A stretch of DNA of 32,568 nt, taken from an uncultured Oscillospiraceae bacterium (GTDB lineage: Bacteria > Bacillota > Clostridia > Oscillospirales > Oscillospiraceae). Both the position numbers and the translations under genes were made by a program. The stretch is from positions 1 through 32,568 of the forward strand of contig CALXEH010000027.1 of assembly GCA_944387285.1 (NCBI GenBank), read 5' to 3'. The notes beneath the pieces were generated by a model, which saw only the letters and a list, made by a program, of their open reading frames with translations, was not told where the DNA came from and did no database searches. This document shows, piece after piece, positions 1 through 6,756 of this stretch (position 1 is the first letter of the stretch; each line of letters begins with the position of its first letter).

Positions 1-92
1 TGGCGGAGCGGGTGGGATTCGAACCCACGGTGCCTTTGAGGGGCACACCTGATTTCGAGTCAGGGCCGTTATAACCACTTCGATACCGCTCC
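1..92 (-). tRNA. tRNA-Ser (anticodon CGA)
   Basis: Read on the minus strand, the acceptor arm GGAGCGG (5' end at 92) pairs with CCGCTCC, followed by discriminator G and an encoded CCA at 3-1. The anticodon arm has loop CTCGAAA, giving anticodon CGA, which reads UCG. The T arm carries GGTTCGAATCC. A long variable arm (stem GTGCC/GGCAC) is typical of serine tRNAs. A second copy of the 5' half lies upstream at 232-279, and the only strong promoter I see for both is at 337-365, so the tRNA is probably processed from a leader of more than 200 nt. Confidence 0.97.
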
Positions 93-231
93 GTATATTA
101 ACTTTGATTTTCGTCCCTCGATTTTTGGAGAGACATTCGTGAGAGAAGCGCTTCCCTCCTCTCCTTCGACAAACCCCGGAAGCATTGATTTTACTGGATT
201 TTTTGCCTGTGAGCTTCCTTTTGAAGCGGCC

Positions 232-279
232 GATTTCGAGTCAGGGCCGTTATAACCACTTCGATACCGCTCCGTATAT
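232..279 (-). repeat. 48-bp direct repeat of the tRNA-Ser 5' half (pseudo-tRNA fragment)
   Basis: Positions 232-279 are identical, base for base, to 51-98. The repeated segment runs from a few bases upstream of the tRNA 5' end through the acceptor strand, D arm and complete anticodon loop, and stops in the 3' side of the anticodon stem. The variable arm, T arm and 3' acceptor strand are absent, so it cannot be a working tRNA. It lies 181 bp upstream of the true gene in the direction of transcription. A small hairpin (GCTTC/GAAGC, 213-227) follows it. The spacer at 99-231 shows no gene I can support. Confidence 0.95.
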
Positions 280-290
280 GGGCTTTGCCT

Positions 291-310
291 CCTGCGGGCC
301 GGCCCGCAGG
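291..310. repeat. Perfect 20-bp GC-rich palindrome
   Basis: CCTGCGGGCC followed directly by GGCCCGCAGG is a gapless inverted repeat. It lies between the minus-strand promoter at 337-365 and the half-tRNA copy, so it would form a hairpin near the 5' end of the tRNA precursor. No T-run follows on either strand, so it is not an obvious terminator. It could be a processing or stability element or a protein-binding site; the sequence does not decide. Confidence 0.7.
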
Positions 311-336
311 CTTTATGGCTCCGCACAGTAACGTTT

Positions 337-365
337 ATTATATACAAGCCTTGAGGAAAAATCAA
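337..365 (-). promoter_or_regulatory. Sigma-A promoter for the tRNA-Ser transcript
   Basis: On the minus strand TTGATT (365-360) and TATAAT (342-337) are separated by exactly 17 bp. The expected start is near 330, so the transcript reads through the palindrome and the half-tRNA before reaching the tRNA. The -35 box lies in one arm of the inverted repeat 347-369. Confidence 0.8.
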
Positions 366-376
366 GGCTCATTTTT
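347..376 (+). terminator. Inverted repeat with T-run, possible plus-strand terminator
   Basis: AGCCTTGA (347-354) and TCAAGGCT (362-369) form an 8-bp stem with a 7-nt loop, followed by C and TTTTT within 371-376. No plus-strand gene lies upstream in the window, so if it is a terminator it would stop antisense transcription through the tRNA. The repeat also overlaps the -35 box of the tRNA promoter and could instead be an operator. Confidence 0.4.
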
Positions 377-426
377 CATATCCGCTCCGGCGCGGGCCGG
401 CGGGCTGGGTTTTGCAAAATAGGTGC

Positions 427-455
427 TGGATTTTTCCGCCCAGGCGGTATATACT
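427..455 (+). promoter_or_regulatory. Candidate promoter of the CLC transporter gene
   Basis: TGGATT (427-432) and TATACT (450-455) are spaced 17 bp apart, which places transcription start near 462, about 25 bases before the start codon. The -10 box is good and the -35 box poor. A short inverted repeat, CCGCC-CA-GGCGG (436-447), sits in the spacer and might bind a regulator. Confidence 0.35.
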
Positions 456-486
456 CGGCCTATCCGCTTATGGAAGGGGTACGCAC

Positions 487-1743
487 TTGTCCCAAGAGTT
501 TTCCGCCAGGTTTCGCGCAGCGGCGAAGTTCCTGCGCGTTTTTGCAAAATGGCTCCTCATCGCCTCCGTCACCGGCGCGGCGGGCGGGCTCATAGGCGCC
601 GCCTTCCACCTGAGCGTGGACGGGGCCGGCGCGCTGCGCGAGAGTTTTCCGCGCCTCATCTGGCTGCTGCCGGCTGCCGGCGTGCTCATCGCCCTCATCT
701 ACCGCTACACCCATCTCGAGAGCGAGGGCACGAACGCCGTGATCGACTCCATCCACCTCGGCGAGCGCATACCCCTGGCGCTCGTGCCGGTCATCTTCGC
801 CTCCACCGTGCTGACCCACCTGTGCGGCGGCTCCGCCGGGCGCGAGGGCGCCGCGCTCCAAATCGGCGGCGGCCTGGGCTGGAGCATGGGCCGGCTCTTC
901 CGCCTCGACGAAAAGGACATGCGCCTTGTCACGCTCTGCGGCATGAGCGCGCTGTTTTCCGCGCTGTTCGGCACCCCGCTCACGGCTACCATCTTCGCGC
1001 TGGAGGTCATCAGCGTAGGCGTGGTCTACTATTCCGGCCTTGTGCCCTGCCTAACGGCGGCTCTGGCGGCCTACGGCGTCACGCGGCTCTTCGACATAGC
1101 TCCGACCAGGTTCGTCACCGAGGCCCCTGCCCTCTCCGCGGACATACTCTGGCGGGTGGCCCTGCTCGGCATCGCCTGCGCCGGCATGAGCATCGTCTTC
1201 TGCGTCGTCATGCACAAGAGCGAGCATTTCATCTCCAAAACGGTCAAAAACCCCTATCTGCGCGCCCTGCTGGGCGGTTTTGCCATCATTGCGCTCACAT
1301 ATCTGTGCGGCACTACGGACTACAACGGCGCTGGCACCCAGGTCATCAGCCGCGCCATAAGCGAGGGCGAGGCCAGGCCCGCGGCCTTTGCGCTGAAGCT
1401 CGTTTTCACGGCGATAACGCTCGGCAGCGGCTTCCGCGGCGGTGAGGTGGTGCCGACCTTCTTCATAGGCGCGACGCTCGGCTGCGTGCTGGGGCCGCTG
1501 CTGGGCATACCCGCCGGCTTTGCGGCGGCCGTCGGGCTCGTGGCGCTCTTCTGCGGGGCCGTGAACTGCCCCGTGGCCTCGGTCATCCTCTCCGTCGAGC
1601 TCTTCGGCTCCGGCGGCGTCGTGCTCTTCGCCGTGGCCTGCGCAATAAGCTATATGCTCTCCGGCTACACCGGGCTCTACAGCAGCCAGAAGATAATGTA
1701 CTCCAAACTCCGGGCAGAGTTTATAGACATCCACGCCAAGTAA
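487..1743 (+). CDS. CLC-family chloride/anion channel or proton antiporter
   Basis: The 418-residue membrane protein belongs to the CLC family. The GSAGREGAA segment carries the family gating glutamate (E120), and GGEVVPTFF near residue 320 matches the second selectivity segment (GxFxP). Many hydrophobic segments alternate as expected for the inverted-repeat fold, and there is no C-terminal CBS pair. I chose the TTG at 487 because GGAAGGGG lies 7 bases upstream; an in-frame ATG at 412 would add 25 residues unlike the family. A gating glutamate usually means H+/anion exchange rather than a simple channel. The usual GSGIP segment, whose serine coordinates chloride, is replaced by SEGTN, so the transported anion is uncertain. 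It is probably transcribed with the next gene, 22 bp away. Confidence 0.92.
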   Translation: MSQEFSARFRAAAKFLRVFAKWLLIASVTGAAGGLIGAAFHLSVDGAGALRESFPRLIWLLPAAGVLIALIYRYTHLESEGTNAVIDSIHLGERIPLALVPVIFASTVLTHLCGGSAGREGAALQIGGGLGWSMGRLFRLDEKDMRLVTLCGMSALFSALFGTPLTATIFALEVISVGVVYYSGLVPCLTAALAAYGVTRLFDIAPTRFVTEAPALSADILWRVALLGIACAGMSIVFCVVMHKSEHFISKTVKNPYLRALLGGFAIIALTYLCGTTDYNGAGTQVISRAISEGEARPAAFALKLVFTAITLGSGFRGGEVVPTFFIGATLGCVLGPLLGIPAGFAAAVGLVALFCGAVNCPVASVILSVELFGSGGVVLFAVACAISYMLSGYTGLYSSQKIMYSKLRAEFIDIHAK

Positions 1744-1765
1744 ACCTCACAAGGAGGGAAAGCGC

Positions 1766-2491
1766 ATGGACCTGTTCAGGATGCTCATGAGGGACAGGCT
1801 GACAAAGCAGCTCATAGAATTCTGGATCTTCATCGACGTGCTCTCAAAGCTGGGGCTGCTCGACCGCGTCGTGCCCGTGTACAGCGCGGCGGAATACCTG
1901 CTGGCTTCCGCCGGCATGTTCGGCAGGGTCAAACCCTCGCTCGAAAACTCAAACGTGGGCTTTCTGCTCACCGACCCGGACCAGCCGCTCGAACCGGGCA
2001 AGGACCTCCTGGCCTCCGTGAAGGATTTCCACGGCATAGTCTCCACGGACGCCTTCAACGGCACAAAGAGCTTTTTGACCGTCGGCGGCTTCGTGGCCCG
2101 CATCCTGGTGCCGGAAGAACTCTCCGACGGCGAGGACTGCGTCCCCTCCGCGCTCGGTTTCAACCTGCTCACCATGAGGCACACCCGTCTGCTGCTCACG
2201 AACCTCATCAAGATCCGCATCTACAACTTCAACATCACCGTGCCCTCGCCCGAGGCCTATATGATGTACCGTATGGGCGAGTGGCAGGACCTGTACTACC
2301 TGCCCCGAGGCATAGCCGACCCATGTACCGATCTCTGGCCGTCCCTGGACAAGAGCCGCATGGTAGAGCTCTCGGAGACCCTGGACGACGAGCAGTACGA
2401 CAACCTCTGCAAATACTTAGAGCAGTTCAATGTGAACTTCAAGCCCGTGCCCAGGCCCCGCCGCAAGCCCGAGGAGGACGAGGGCTGCTGA
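1766..2491 (+). CDS. Conserved-looking protein of unknown function, 241 aa
   Basis: I do not recognise this protein. AAGGAGGG precedes the ATG at good spacing, and the gene follows the CLC transporter by 22 bp, ending just before a strong terminator, so it is a real second gene of that unit. It has no signal peptide or membrane segment. The N-terminus is amphipathic and the last 20 residues are charged and proline-rich (PVPRPRRKPEEDEG). The segment VPSPEAYMMYRMGEW loosely resembles the second half of AbiEii-like or minimal nucleotidyltransferase proteins (VPSPExxxxxKL), but the GS and DxD active-site motifs are not evident, so I do not assign that function. Confidence 0.75.
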   Translation: MDLFRMLMRDRLTKQLIEFWIFIDVLSKLGLLDRVVPVYSAAEYLLASAGMFGRVKPSLENSNVGFLLTDPDQPLEPGKDLLASVKDFHGIVSTDAFNGTKSFLTVGGFVARILVPEELSDGEDCVPSALGFNLLTMRHTRLLLTNLIKIRIYNFNITVPSPEAYMMYRMGEWQDLYYLPRGIADPCTDLWPSLDKSRMVELSETLDDEQYDNLCKYLEQFNVNFKPVPRPRRKPEEDEGC

Positions 2492-2524
2492 GCGGGCGCG
2501 GCATTCAACTTCACGGCAGCAGCA

Positions 2525-2556
2525 ACGGCGCGGAAAGACCGCGCCGTTTGCTTTTC
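2525..2556 (+). terminator. Intrinsic terminator after the CLC/hypothetical pair
   Basis: ACGGCGCGG (2525-2533), loop AAAGA and CCGCGCCGT (2539-2547) form a perfect 9-bp stem, followed by TTGCTTTTC. On the opposite strand no T-run follows, so it acts mainly on the plus strand. Confidence 0.85.
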
Positions 2557-2569
2557 TCTTCCTTCCGGC

Positions 2570-3139
2570 TCACCTGAGCAGCGGCTGCAGCTGGCGTCCC
2601 TCCAGGGCGGCCAGCGCCGTCTCGTTTATGCGCCCGAAATCCGCCTGCAGGGAGCAGGGCTTCCCGTCCGGGTCATCCTGGCCGAAGGGCACGAAGTAGT
2701 AATTCTTCCGGCCCAGCAGCGAGGCGATGCTCTCCGCCGAGCCCGAGAGCGCGTCGTTCGTCGAGAGCGCCACGACCACCGGGCGGCCGTTGCGCAGGTG
2801 GCTCTTGGCCGCCATCGTCACCGCCGTGTCGGTCAGGCCCACGGCCAGCCTGGCCAGCGTGGCGCCCGTACAGGGCGCGATCACCAGCACGTCGAAGAGC
2901 CTCTCGGGCCCCACGCGCTCGGCCTGGGTGATCGTGTTCATCACGGGCCTGCCCGTGATCTCCTCCAGCCTCGCGATGAAGTCCTCCGCCTTCCCGAAGC
3001 GGCTGTCGGTGCCCGAGGCCGTCTCGCTCATGATCGCGGTCAGCTCCCAGTCCTTCGCCAGCTTCTCGGCCTCGGCCAGTACCTTTTCGTATGTGCAGTA
3101 GGAGCCGCAGAGCGCGAGCCCCATTCTTCTGCCTTCCAT
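2570..3139 (-). CDS. dpaB: Dipicolinate synthase subunit B
   Basis: This is the flavoprotein-like subunit (SpoVFB) of dipicolinate synthase. With DpaA it makes dipicolinic acid from the lysine-pathway intermediate dihydroxytetrahydrodipicolinate in the mother cell for loading into the spore core. The 189 residues have the family's flavoprotein start (GLALCGSYC), then the loop segments IMSETASGTDSRFG, APCTGATLARLA and VVALSTNDALSG. The length is normal for the family. The ATG at 3139 begins 7 bases after the dpaA stop; GGAGG in the end of dpaA serves as its ribosome site. A second in-frame ATG at 3124 is possible. The pair shares the sigma-K-type promoter at 4027-4054. Confidence 0.95.
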   Translation of the reverse strand: MEGRRMGLALCGSYCTYEKVLAEAEKLAKDWELTAIMSETASGTDSRFGKAEDFIARLEEITGRPVMNTITQAERVGPERLFDVLVIAPCTGATLARLAVGLTDTAVTMAAKSHLRNGRPVVVALSTNDALSGSAESIASLLGRKNYYFVPFGQDDPDGKPCSLQADFGRINETALAALEGRQLQPLLR

Positions 3140-3146
3140 AGCACCA

Positions 3147-4001
3147 TCAAACCTCCAGAATGTTGTAGACCGCGTTTTTGACGGCCTCCGCCGCGGTCAG
3201 CGGCGCCCATTTACCGGGCAGGCCGGGCGCGGCCAGGGCGCGCAGTCCAAAGGCCCGGGCGGCCTCGAAGTCCGTGCCTCCCGGCGCGGAGGCGAGGTCG
3301 AGCACCAAGGCGTCCTGCTCCAGCTCCGCCAGGCGCGAGGCCGTCAGCAGCAGCGCCGGCACCGTGTTAACCACCACCCGGCAGCCTCTCATGGCCTCGG
3401 AGAGCCGCTCCGTATCCGCAGAGCGGAAGCCCCAGGCCTCCGCCCAGGCGCGGTCGCCGGGCGACCTGGCCGCCACCGTGACCTCCATGCCCAGGGCCGC
3501 CAGCCTCGGCGCCAGCGCCTTTGCCACCCTGCCCCAGCCCGTGACCAGGGCCCTGTTGCGCCAGAGCGCCCAGTCCGTCTCCGTGAGCAGGACGCCCAGG
3601 GCGCCCTCTGCCGTGGCCACGGCGTTCGCCGCCAGCAGCTCCTCGCGCCTGCCGTAATCGAGTATGCGCACGCCGCAGCCCTCGGCCACCGCCCGGGCCT
3701 CCGGGCTCACCAGGCCGCCCGCGGCCCTCTGCCCCGGCCGCACCGCCGCAAAGACCTCGCCCAGGCAGTGCGTGCCCTCCGACAGCGGCGCGTTCAGCAG
3801 TCCGCCCTTCGCGGACACCGGCATGGGCAGCAGCAGGCAGTCGGCGCCCTCCAGCGCCTCGGCCGCCGTGCCGCAGGCCCGCACGCCGCCGGGCAGCTCC
3901 GCGCGCTCCAGCGCCCAGCTCCTGACCCCGTGCCCATCCTCCAGCAGCAGCCGGGCCAGCCCGGACTGCCGCGCATCGCCGCCGCATAAGGCAAAAACCA
4001 T
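3147..4001 (-). CDS. dpaA: Dipicolinate synthase subunit A
   Basis: This is the NAD(P)-binding subunit (SpoVFA) of dipicolinate synthase, which acts late in sporulation in the mother cell. In its 284 residues the N-terminal part starts MVFALCGGDARQ and the second half has a Rossmann segment, VTGWGRVAKALAPRLAALG, followed by VVNTVPALLL and LDLASAPGGTDF, all typical of DpaA. The end, GKWAPLTAAEAVKNAVYN, is also characteristic. GGGGCGTGGAG precedes the ATG at 4001. The leader is short and carries the sigma-K-like promoter, which fits mother-cell expression. The protein is rich in Ala, Arg and Leu, matching its very GC-rich DNA. Confidence 0.95.
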   Translation of the reverse strand: MVFALCGGDARQSGLARLLLEDGHGVRSWALERAELPGGVRACGTAAEALEGADCLLLPMPVSAKGGLLNAPLSEGTHCLGEVFAAVRPGQRAAGGLVSPEARAVAEGCGVRILDYGRREELLAANAVATAEGALGVLLTETDWALWRNRALVTGWGRVAKALAPRLAALGMEVTVAARSPGDRAWAEAWGFRSADTERLSEAMRGCRVVVNTVPALLLTASRLAELEQDALVLDLASAPGGTDFEAARAFGLRALAAPGLPGKWAPLTAAEAVKNAVYNILEV

Positions 4002-4026
4002 AAAACTCCACGCCCCTTTCCCTATC

Positions 4027-4054
4027 TATTCTATGCAATTGCCGCTTGCGGGTG
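4027..4054 (-). promoter_or_regulatory. Sigma-K-type promoter of dpaAB
   Basis: On the minus strand CACC (4054-4051) and GCATAGAATA (4036-4027) are separated by 15 bp. The -10 part fits CATAnnnTA, the mother-cell sigma-K consensus (sigma-E is similar), and the AC of the -35 part is in place. Transcription would begin near 4020, just upstream of dpaA. dpaA is a sigma-K gene in Bacillus subtilis, which supports the reading. Confidence 0.75.
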
Positions 4055-4074
4055 CCGCCGGGATGGTTTATACT
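4046..4074 (+). promoter_or_regulatory. Sigma-A promoter of thyA-folA
   Basis: TTGCGG (4046-4051) and TATACT (4069-4074) are 17 bp apart, with a start expected near 4081 and a 37-nt leader before thyA. The -35 box overlaps the -35 element of the divergent dpaA promoter at 4051-4054. Confidence 0.75.
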
Positions 4075-4117
4075 GATTTTATATTGATTTAACAAAGCCG
4101 GAACAGGAGGCGGGAAC

Positions 4118-4951
4118 ATGAGCTACGCCGACGAGGTGTTCATTCAAAACTGCCGGGACATCCTCGAAAACGGGTTTTGGGACACGGAGCAGGACGTCCG
4201 TCCGCGTTGGGAGGACAACAACGCCCCTGCGCACACGATAAAAAAGTTCGGCATCGTGAACCGCTACGACCTGCGCGGGGAATTCCCCATACTCACGATA
4301 CGCCGCACCTACTGGAAGAGCGCCATAGACGAGCTGCTTTGGATCTGGCAGAAGAAGTCCAACAACATCCGGGACCTCGGCAGCCACGTCTGGGACCAGT
4401 GGGCGGACGAGACGGGCTCCATAGGCAAGGCCTACGGCTATCAGCTGGGCGTGAAGCACCAGTATCCCGAGGGCGAGTTCGACCAGGTGGACCGGGTGCT
4501 CTACGATTTGAAGCACAACCCGGCGTCGCGGCGCATACTGACGAACATCTACAACTTTGCCGACCTGCACGAGATGGCGCTCTACCCCTGCGCGTACTCG
4601 ATGACTTTCAACGTCACAGGCAGGACGCTCAACGCCATACTCAACCAGCGCAGCCAGGACATGCTGGCCGCGAACAACTGGAACGTCTGCCAGTACGCGG
4701 CGCTGACCTACATGTTCGCGCAGGTGTCGGGCCTCGAGGCCGGCGAGCTGGTGCATGTGATCGCCGACGCGCACATCTACGACCGGCATGTGCCGATCGT
4801 GGAGCGTATCATACAAAACGAGCCGAAGAAAGCTCCAAGGCTCATACTGGACGAGAGCGTGAAGGACTTCTACGCCTTCACTAAAAACAGCTTCTCCCTG
4901 CCCGGCTACGAGTACACGGAGCTGAACGAAAAGATACCCATAGCGGTCTGA
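4118..4951 (+). CDS. thyA: Thymidylate synthase (folate-dependent, ThyA type)
   Basis: It methylates dUMP to dTMP using methylene-tetrahydrofolate, leaving dihydrofolate for the folA product encoded next door. The 277 residues resemble the longer B. subtilis ThyA type: LLWIWQKKSN, WDQWADETGSIGKAYGYQLG, and the nucleophile C158 in LYPCAYSMTF. DAHIYDRHV is the usual late motif. Unusual points are LYPCAY where LPPCH is common, and RSQDMLAANNWN where most enzymes have RSxDxxLGxPFN. The ATG follows AGGAGG at good spacing. folA starts 20 bp downstream behind its own ribosome site, so the two form an operon. Confidence 0.96.
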   Translation: MSYADEVFIQNCRDILENGFWDTEQDVRPRWEDNNAPAHTIKKFGIVNRYDLRGEFPILTIRRTYWKSAIDELLWIWQKKSNNIRDLGSHVWDQWADETGSIGKAYGYQLGVKHQYPEGEFDQVDRVLYDLKHNPASRRILTNIYNFADLHEMALYPCAYSMTFNVTGRTLNAILNQRSQDMLAANNWNVCQYAALTYMFAQVSGLEAGELVHVIADAHIYDRHVPIVERIIQNEPKKAPRLILDESVKDFYAFTKNSFSLPGYEYTELNEKIPIAV

Positions 4952-4971
4952 GCCGGCGGAAAGGAGAGCAC

Positions 4972-5451
4972 ATGGAAGCGATAGTAGCGGTGTATTCGGA
5001 TTGGGGCATAGGCTCCGAGGGCACGCAGCCCATCGTCATACCCGAGGACAGGCGGCGCTTTGCGCAGCTCACGAAGGGCGCGACGGTCATCGTCGGGCGG
5101 CGGACGATGGAGGATTTCCCCGGCGGCAAGCCTCTCAAGGACCGGGAAAACCTCGTCATCACGCGGCATGCGGATGAGATAGAGGGCGCGACGGTGGTAC
5201 ACACGGTGAAGGAAGCCATCGAGGCCACGAAAGACTGCGGGCGGGTCTTCGTCATAGGCGGCGCGACGGTGTTCATGGCGATGTTCTCTCAGCTCGACCG
5301 TATCTACGTCACCAAGATAGGCGCGCAGCCGAAGTCCGACGCCTACTTCCCCAACTTAGACTCCCTGCCGGACTGGAAATGCACCGAGGAGGAGCGCTTC
5401 GTCTCCGGCGAATACCAGTGCAGCTTCTGCACCTACGAGAGGATAGACTGA
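4972..5451 (+). CDS. folA: Dihydrofolate reductase
   Basis: It reduces dihydrofolate to tetrahydrofolate with NADPH, closing the cycle opened by ThyA. The 159 residues show the fold in order: IVAVYSDWGIG at the start, the catalytic acid D26 in IPEDRRRF, TVIVGRRTMEDFPG (NADPH phosphate site), and VFVIGGATVFMAMF. The segment normally reading LPW just before the catalytic acid is QPI here, so the active-site tryptophan is missing, which could alter inhibitor and substrate binding. AAAGGAG precedes the ATG. The stop codon lies three bases before the terminator stem. Confidence 0.93.
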   Translation: MEAIVAVYSDWGIGSEGTQPIVIPEDRRRFAQLTKGATVIVGRRTMEDFPGGKPLKDRENLVITRHADEIEGATVVHTVKEAIEATKDCGRVFVIGGATVFMAMFSQLDRIYVTKIGAQPKSDAYFPNLDSLPDWKCTEEERFVSGEYQCSFCTYERID

Positions 5452-5453
5452 AT

Positions 5454-5489
5454 AAAGCGGGAGGCCTTCCGGGCCTCCCGCTTTTTATT
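5454..5489 (+). terminator. Intrinsic terminator after folA, probably bidirectional
   Basis: AAAGCGGGAGGCC (5454-5466) pairs perfectly with GGCCTCCCGCTTT (5472-5484) around loop TTCCG, followed by TTATT. The stop codon of the convergent gene lies in its right flank at 5485, so the same hairpin probably also ends minus-strand transcription. Confidence 0.9.
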
Positions 5490-6756
5490 CCTTATCGTCC
5501 CCGTCCGTTTCAGGCGGGGCTTTTTTTACAAGCACCCGGTCGACTCTCAGGCCGTCCATGGCCAGGACCGTGACCGTGAGGTCCTCGAAGCTGAAGCTCT
5601 CGCCCTCCTTGGGGAAGCCGCCGAAGCTCTCCAGCGTCCAGCCGCCGACGGTGTCGGACTCGCACTCGAAGCTCTCCTCCGAGCGGCCGACGAGCTCCAG
5701 GAAGTCGGACATGGACATGTCCCCGTCCAGCTCGTACTCGCCCTCGGCCTTCTCCACGACCTCGGGGTCCACCTCGTCCGTCTCGTCCCAAATGTCGCCG
5801 ACGATCTCCTCCAGCACGTCCTCCATCGAGATAACGCCCAGGGTGCCGCCGTACTCGTCCGTCACGATGGCCAGGTGCTTCTTCGCGTGCCGCAGCTCGG
5901 AGAGCACCTGCGGCAGCTTTATCGTCTTGTAGACGTAGAGCGGCTCCATGAGCAGGCTGCGGATGTCGGGCCGCTCGTCCTCCGTCAGGGCCTTGAGGAA
6001 GTGGTTCAGGTAGAGGAAGCCGATGACGTTGTCTATGCTGTCCTCGTACACGGGCAGGCGCGAGTGGGTGGAATTTTCGATGAGCTCGAGGATCTCCTCC
6101 CAGTCGTCGTCTATGTCGATGGCCTCGACGTCCACGCGCGCTGTCATGGCTTCGCTCGCGCTGACCTCGGAGAAATCCAGGGCCGAGCGCAGCAGCTCGG
6201 AGCGGTTCTCGTCGAGCACGTCTTCGTCCTCGGCCGTCTCGATTATGGACTGCAGCTCCTCCACCGCGGCCTCGTCGTCCTCCTGCCGCTCCTCGCCCTT
6301 GAGCGGCCAGGTCAGCAGCCGCACCAGGCCCACGACTATGAGTATCACGGGCAGCAGTATGATCGTAAGCGCCCTTATAGGCCAGGCGAAGACCGGCGCT
6401 ATGCTGTTGGCGTTCTTCTTCGCGACTATCTTCGGCATCGTCTCGCCGAAGATCATGACCAGTATCGTCGTCACCACCGTCGACAGCCAGGTCCAGCTCT
6501 CGCCAAGGAGCAGTATGGCCACGACCGATGCGATGGACGAGGTCGCTATGTTCACGAGGTTGTTGCCTATCAGTATCGCGGAGAGCGAGTCGTCAAAGCG
6601 GTCCATGACCTTGAGCGCGGCCTTCGCGCCCTTGGAGCCGCCCTCGGCCGCGTTCTCCAGCCTCAGCCGGTTGGCAGAGGAAAAGCACATCTCCGAGGCC
6701 GAGAAAAAGGCCGAAAGGCAGATGAGCACTATGTACGCCGCTATGTATGCGCTCAT
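5485..6756 (-). CDS. CNNM/CorC-family membrane protein with CBS domains (second of a tandem pair)
   Basis: The 423 residues follow the hemolysin-like CNNM/CorC layout: an N-terminal DUF21 membrane domain (about residues 1-155, starting AYIAAYIVLICLSAFFSASE, with IGNNLVNIATSS and GETMPKIVAKK), a CBS pair (about 200-335, with HSRLPVYEDSIDNVIGFLY and IVTDEYGGTLGVISMED), and a C-terminal CorC_HlyC domain (about 350-410). Family members are implicated in magnesium or cobalt efflux. The start overlaps the stop of the upstream paralogue by 4 bases, which implies coupled translation. It is more acidic in the linker than its partner. The ion carried cannot be read from sequence. Confidence 0.9.
   Translation of the reverse strand: MSAYIAAYIVLICLSAFFSASEMCFSSANRLRLENAAEGGSKGAKAALKVMDRFDDSLSAILIGNNLVNIATSSIASVVAILLLGESWTWLSTVVTTILVMIFGETMPKIVAKKNANSIAPVFAWPIRALTIILLPVILIVVGLVRLLTWPLKGEERQEDDEAAVEELQSIIETAEDEDVLDENRSELLRSALDFSEVSASEAMTARVDVEAIDIDDDWEEILELIENSTHSRLPVYEDSIDNVIGFLYLNHFLKALTEDERPDIRSLLMEPLYVYKTIKLPQVLSELRHAKKHLAIVTDEYGGTLGVISMEDVLEEIVGDIWDETDEVDPEVVEKAEGEYELDGDMSMSDFLELVGRSEESFECESDTVGGWTLESFGGFPKEGESFSFEDLTVTVLAMDGLRVDRVLVKKAPPETDGDDKE

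Noticed and set aside
69..365. A 98-codon minus-strand open frame through the tRNA duplication
   Set aside because: It runs over the tRNA and its repeat, and its start lies upstream of the expected transcription start. No ribosome site and no family resemblance.
412..486. A longer start of the CLC transporter at the ATG at 412, and a fluoride riboswitch in this leader
   Set aside because: The added 25 residues would overlap the likely promoter, and the TTG at 487 has a good ribosome site. The conserved fluoride-riboswitch segments (GGnGAUGGnGUUCGCC and the CUGAUGnCUCCUA end) are not present.
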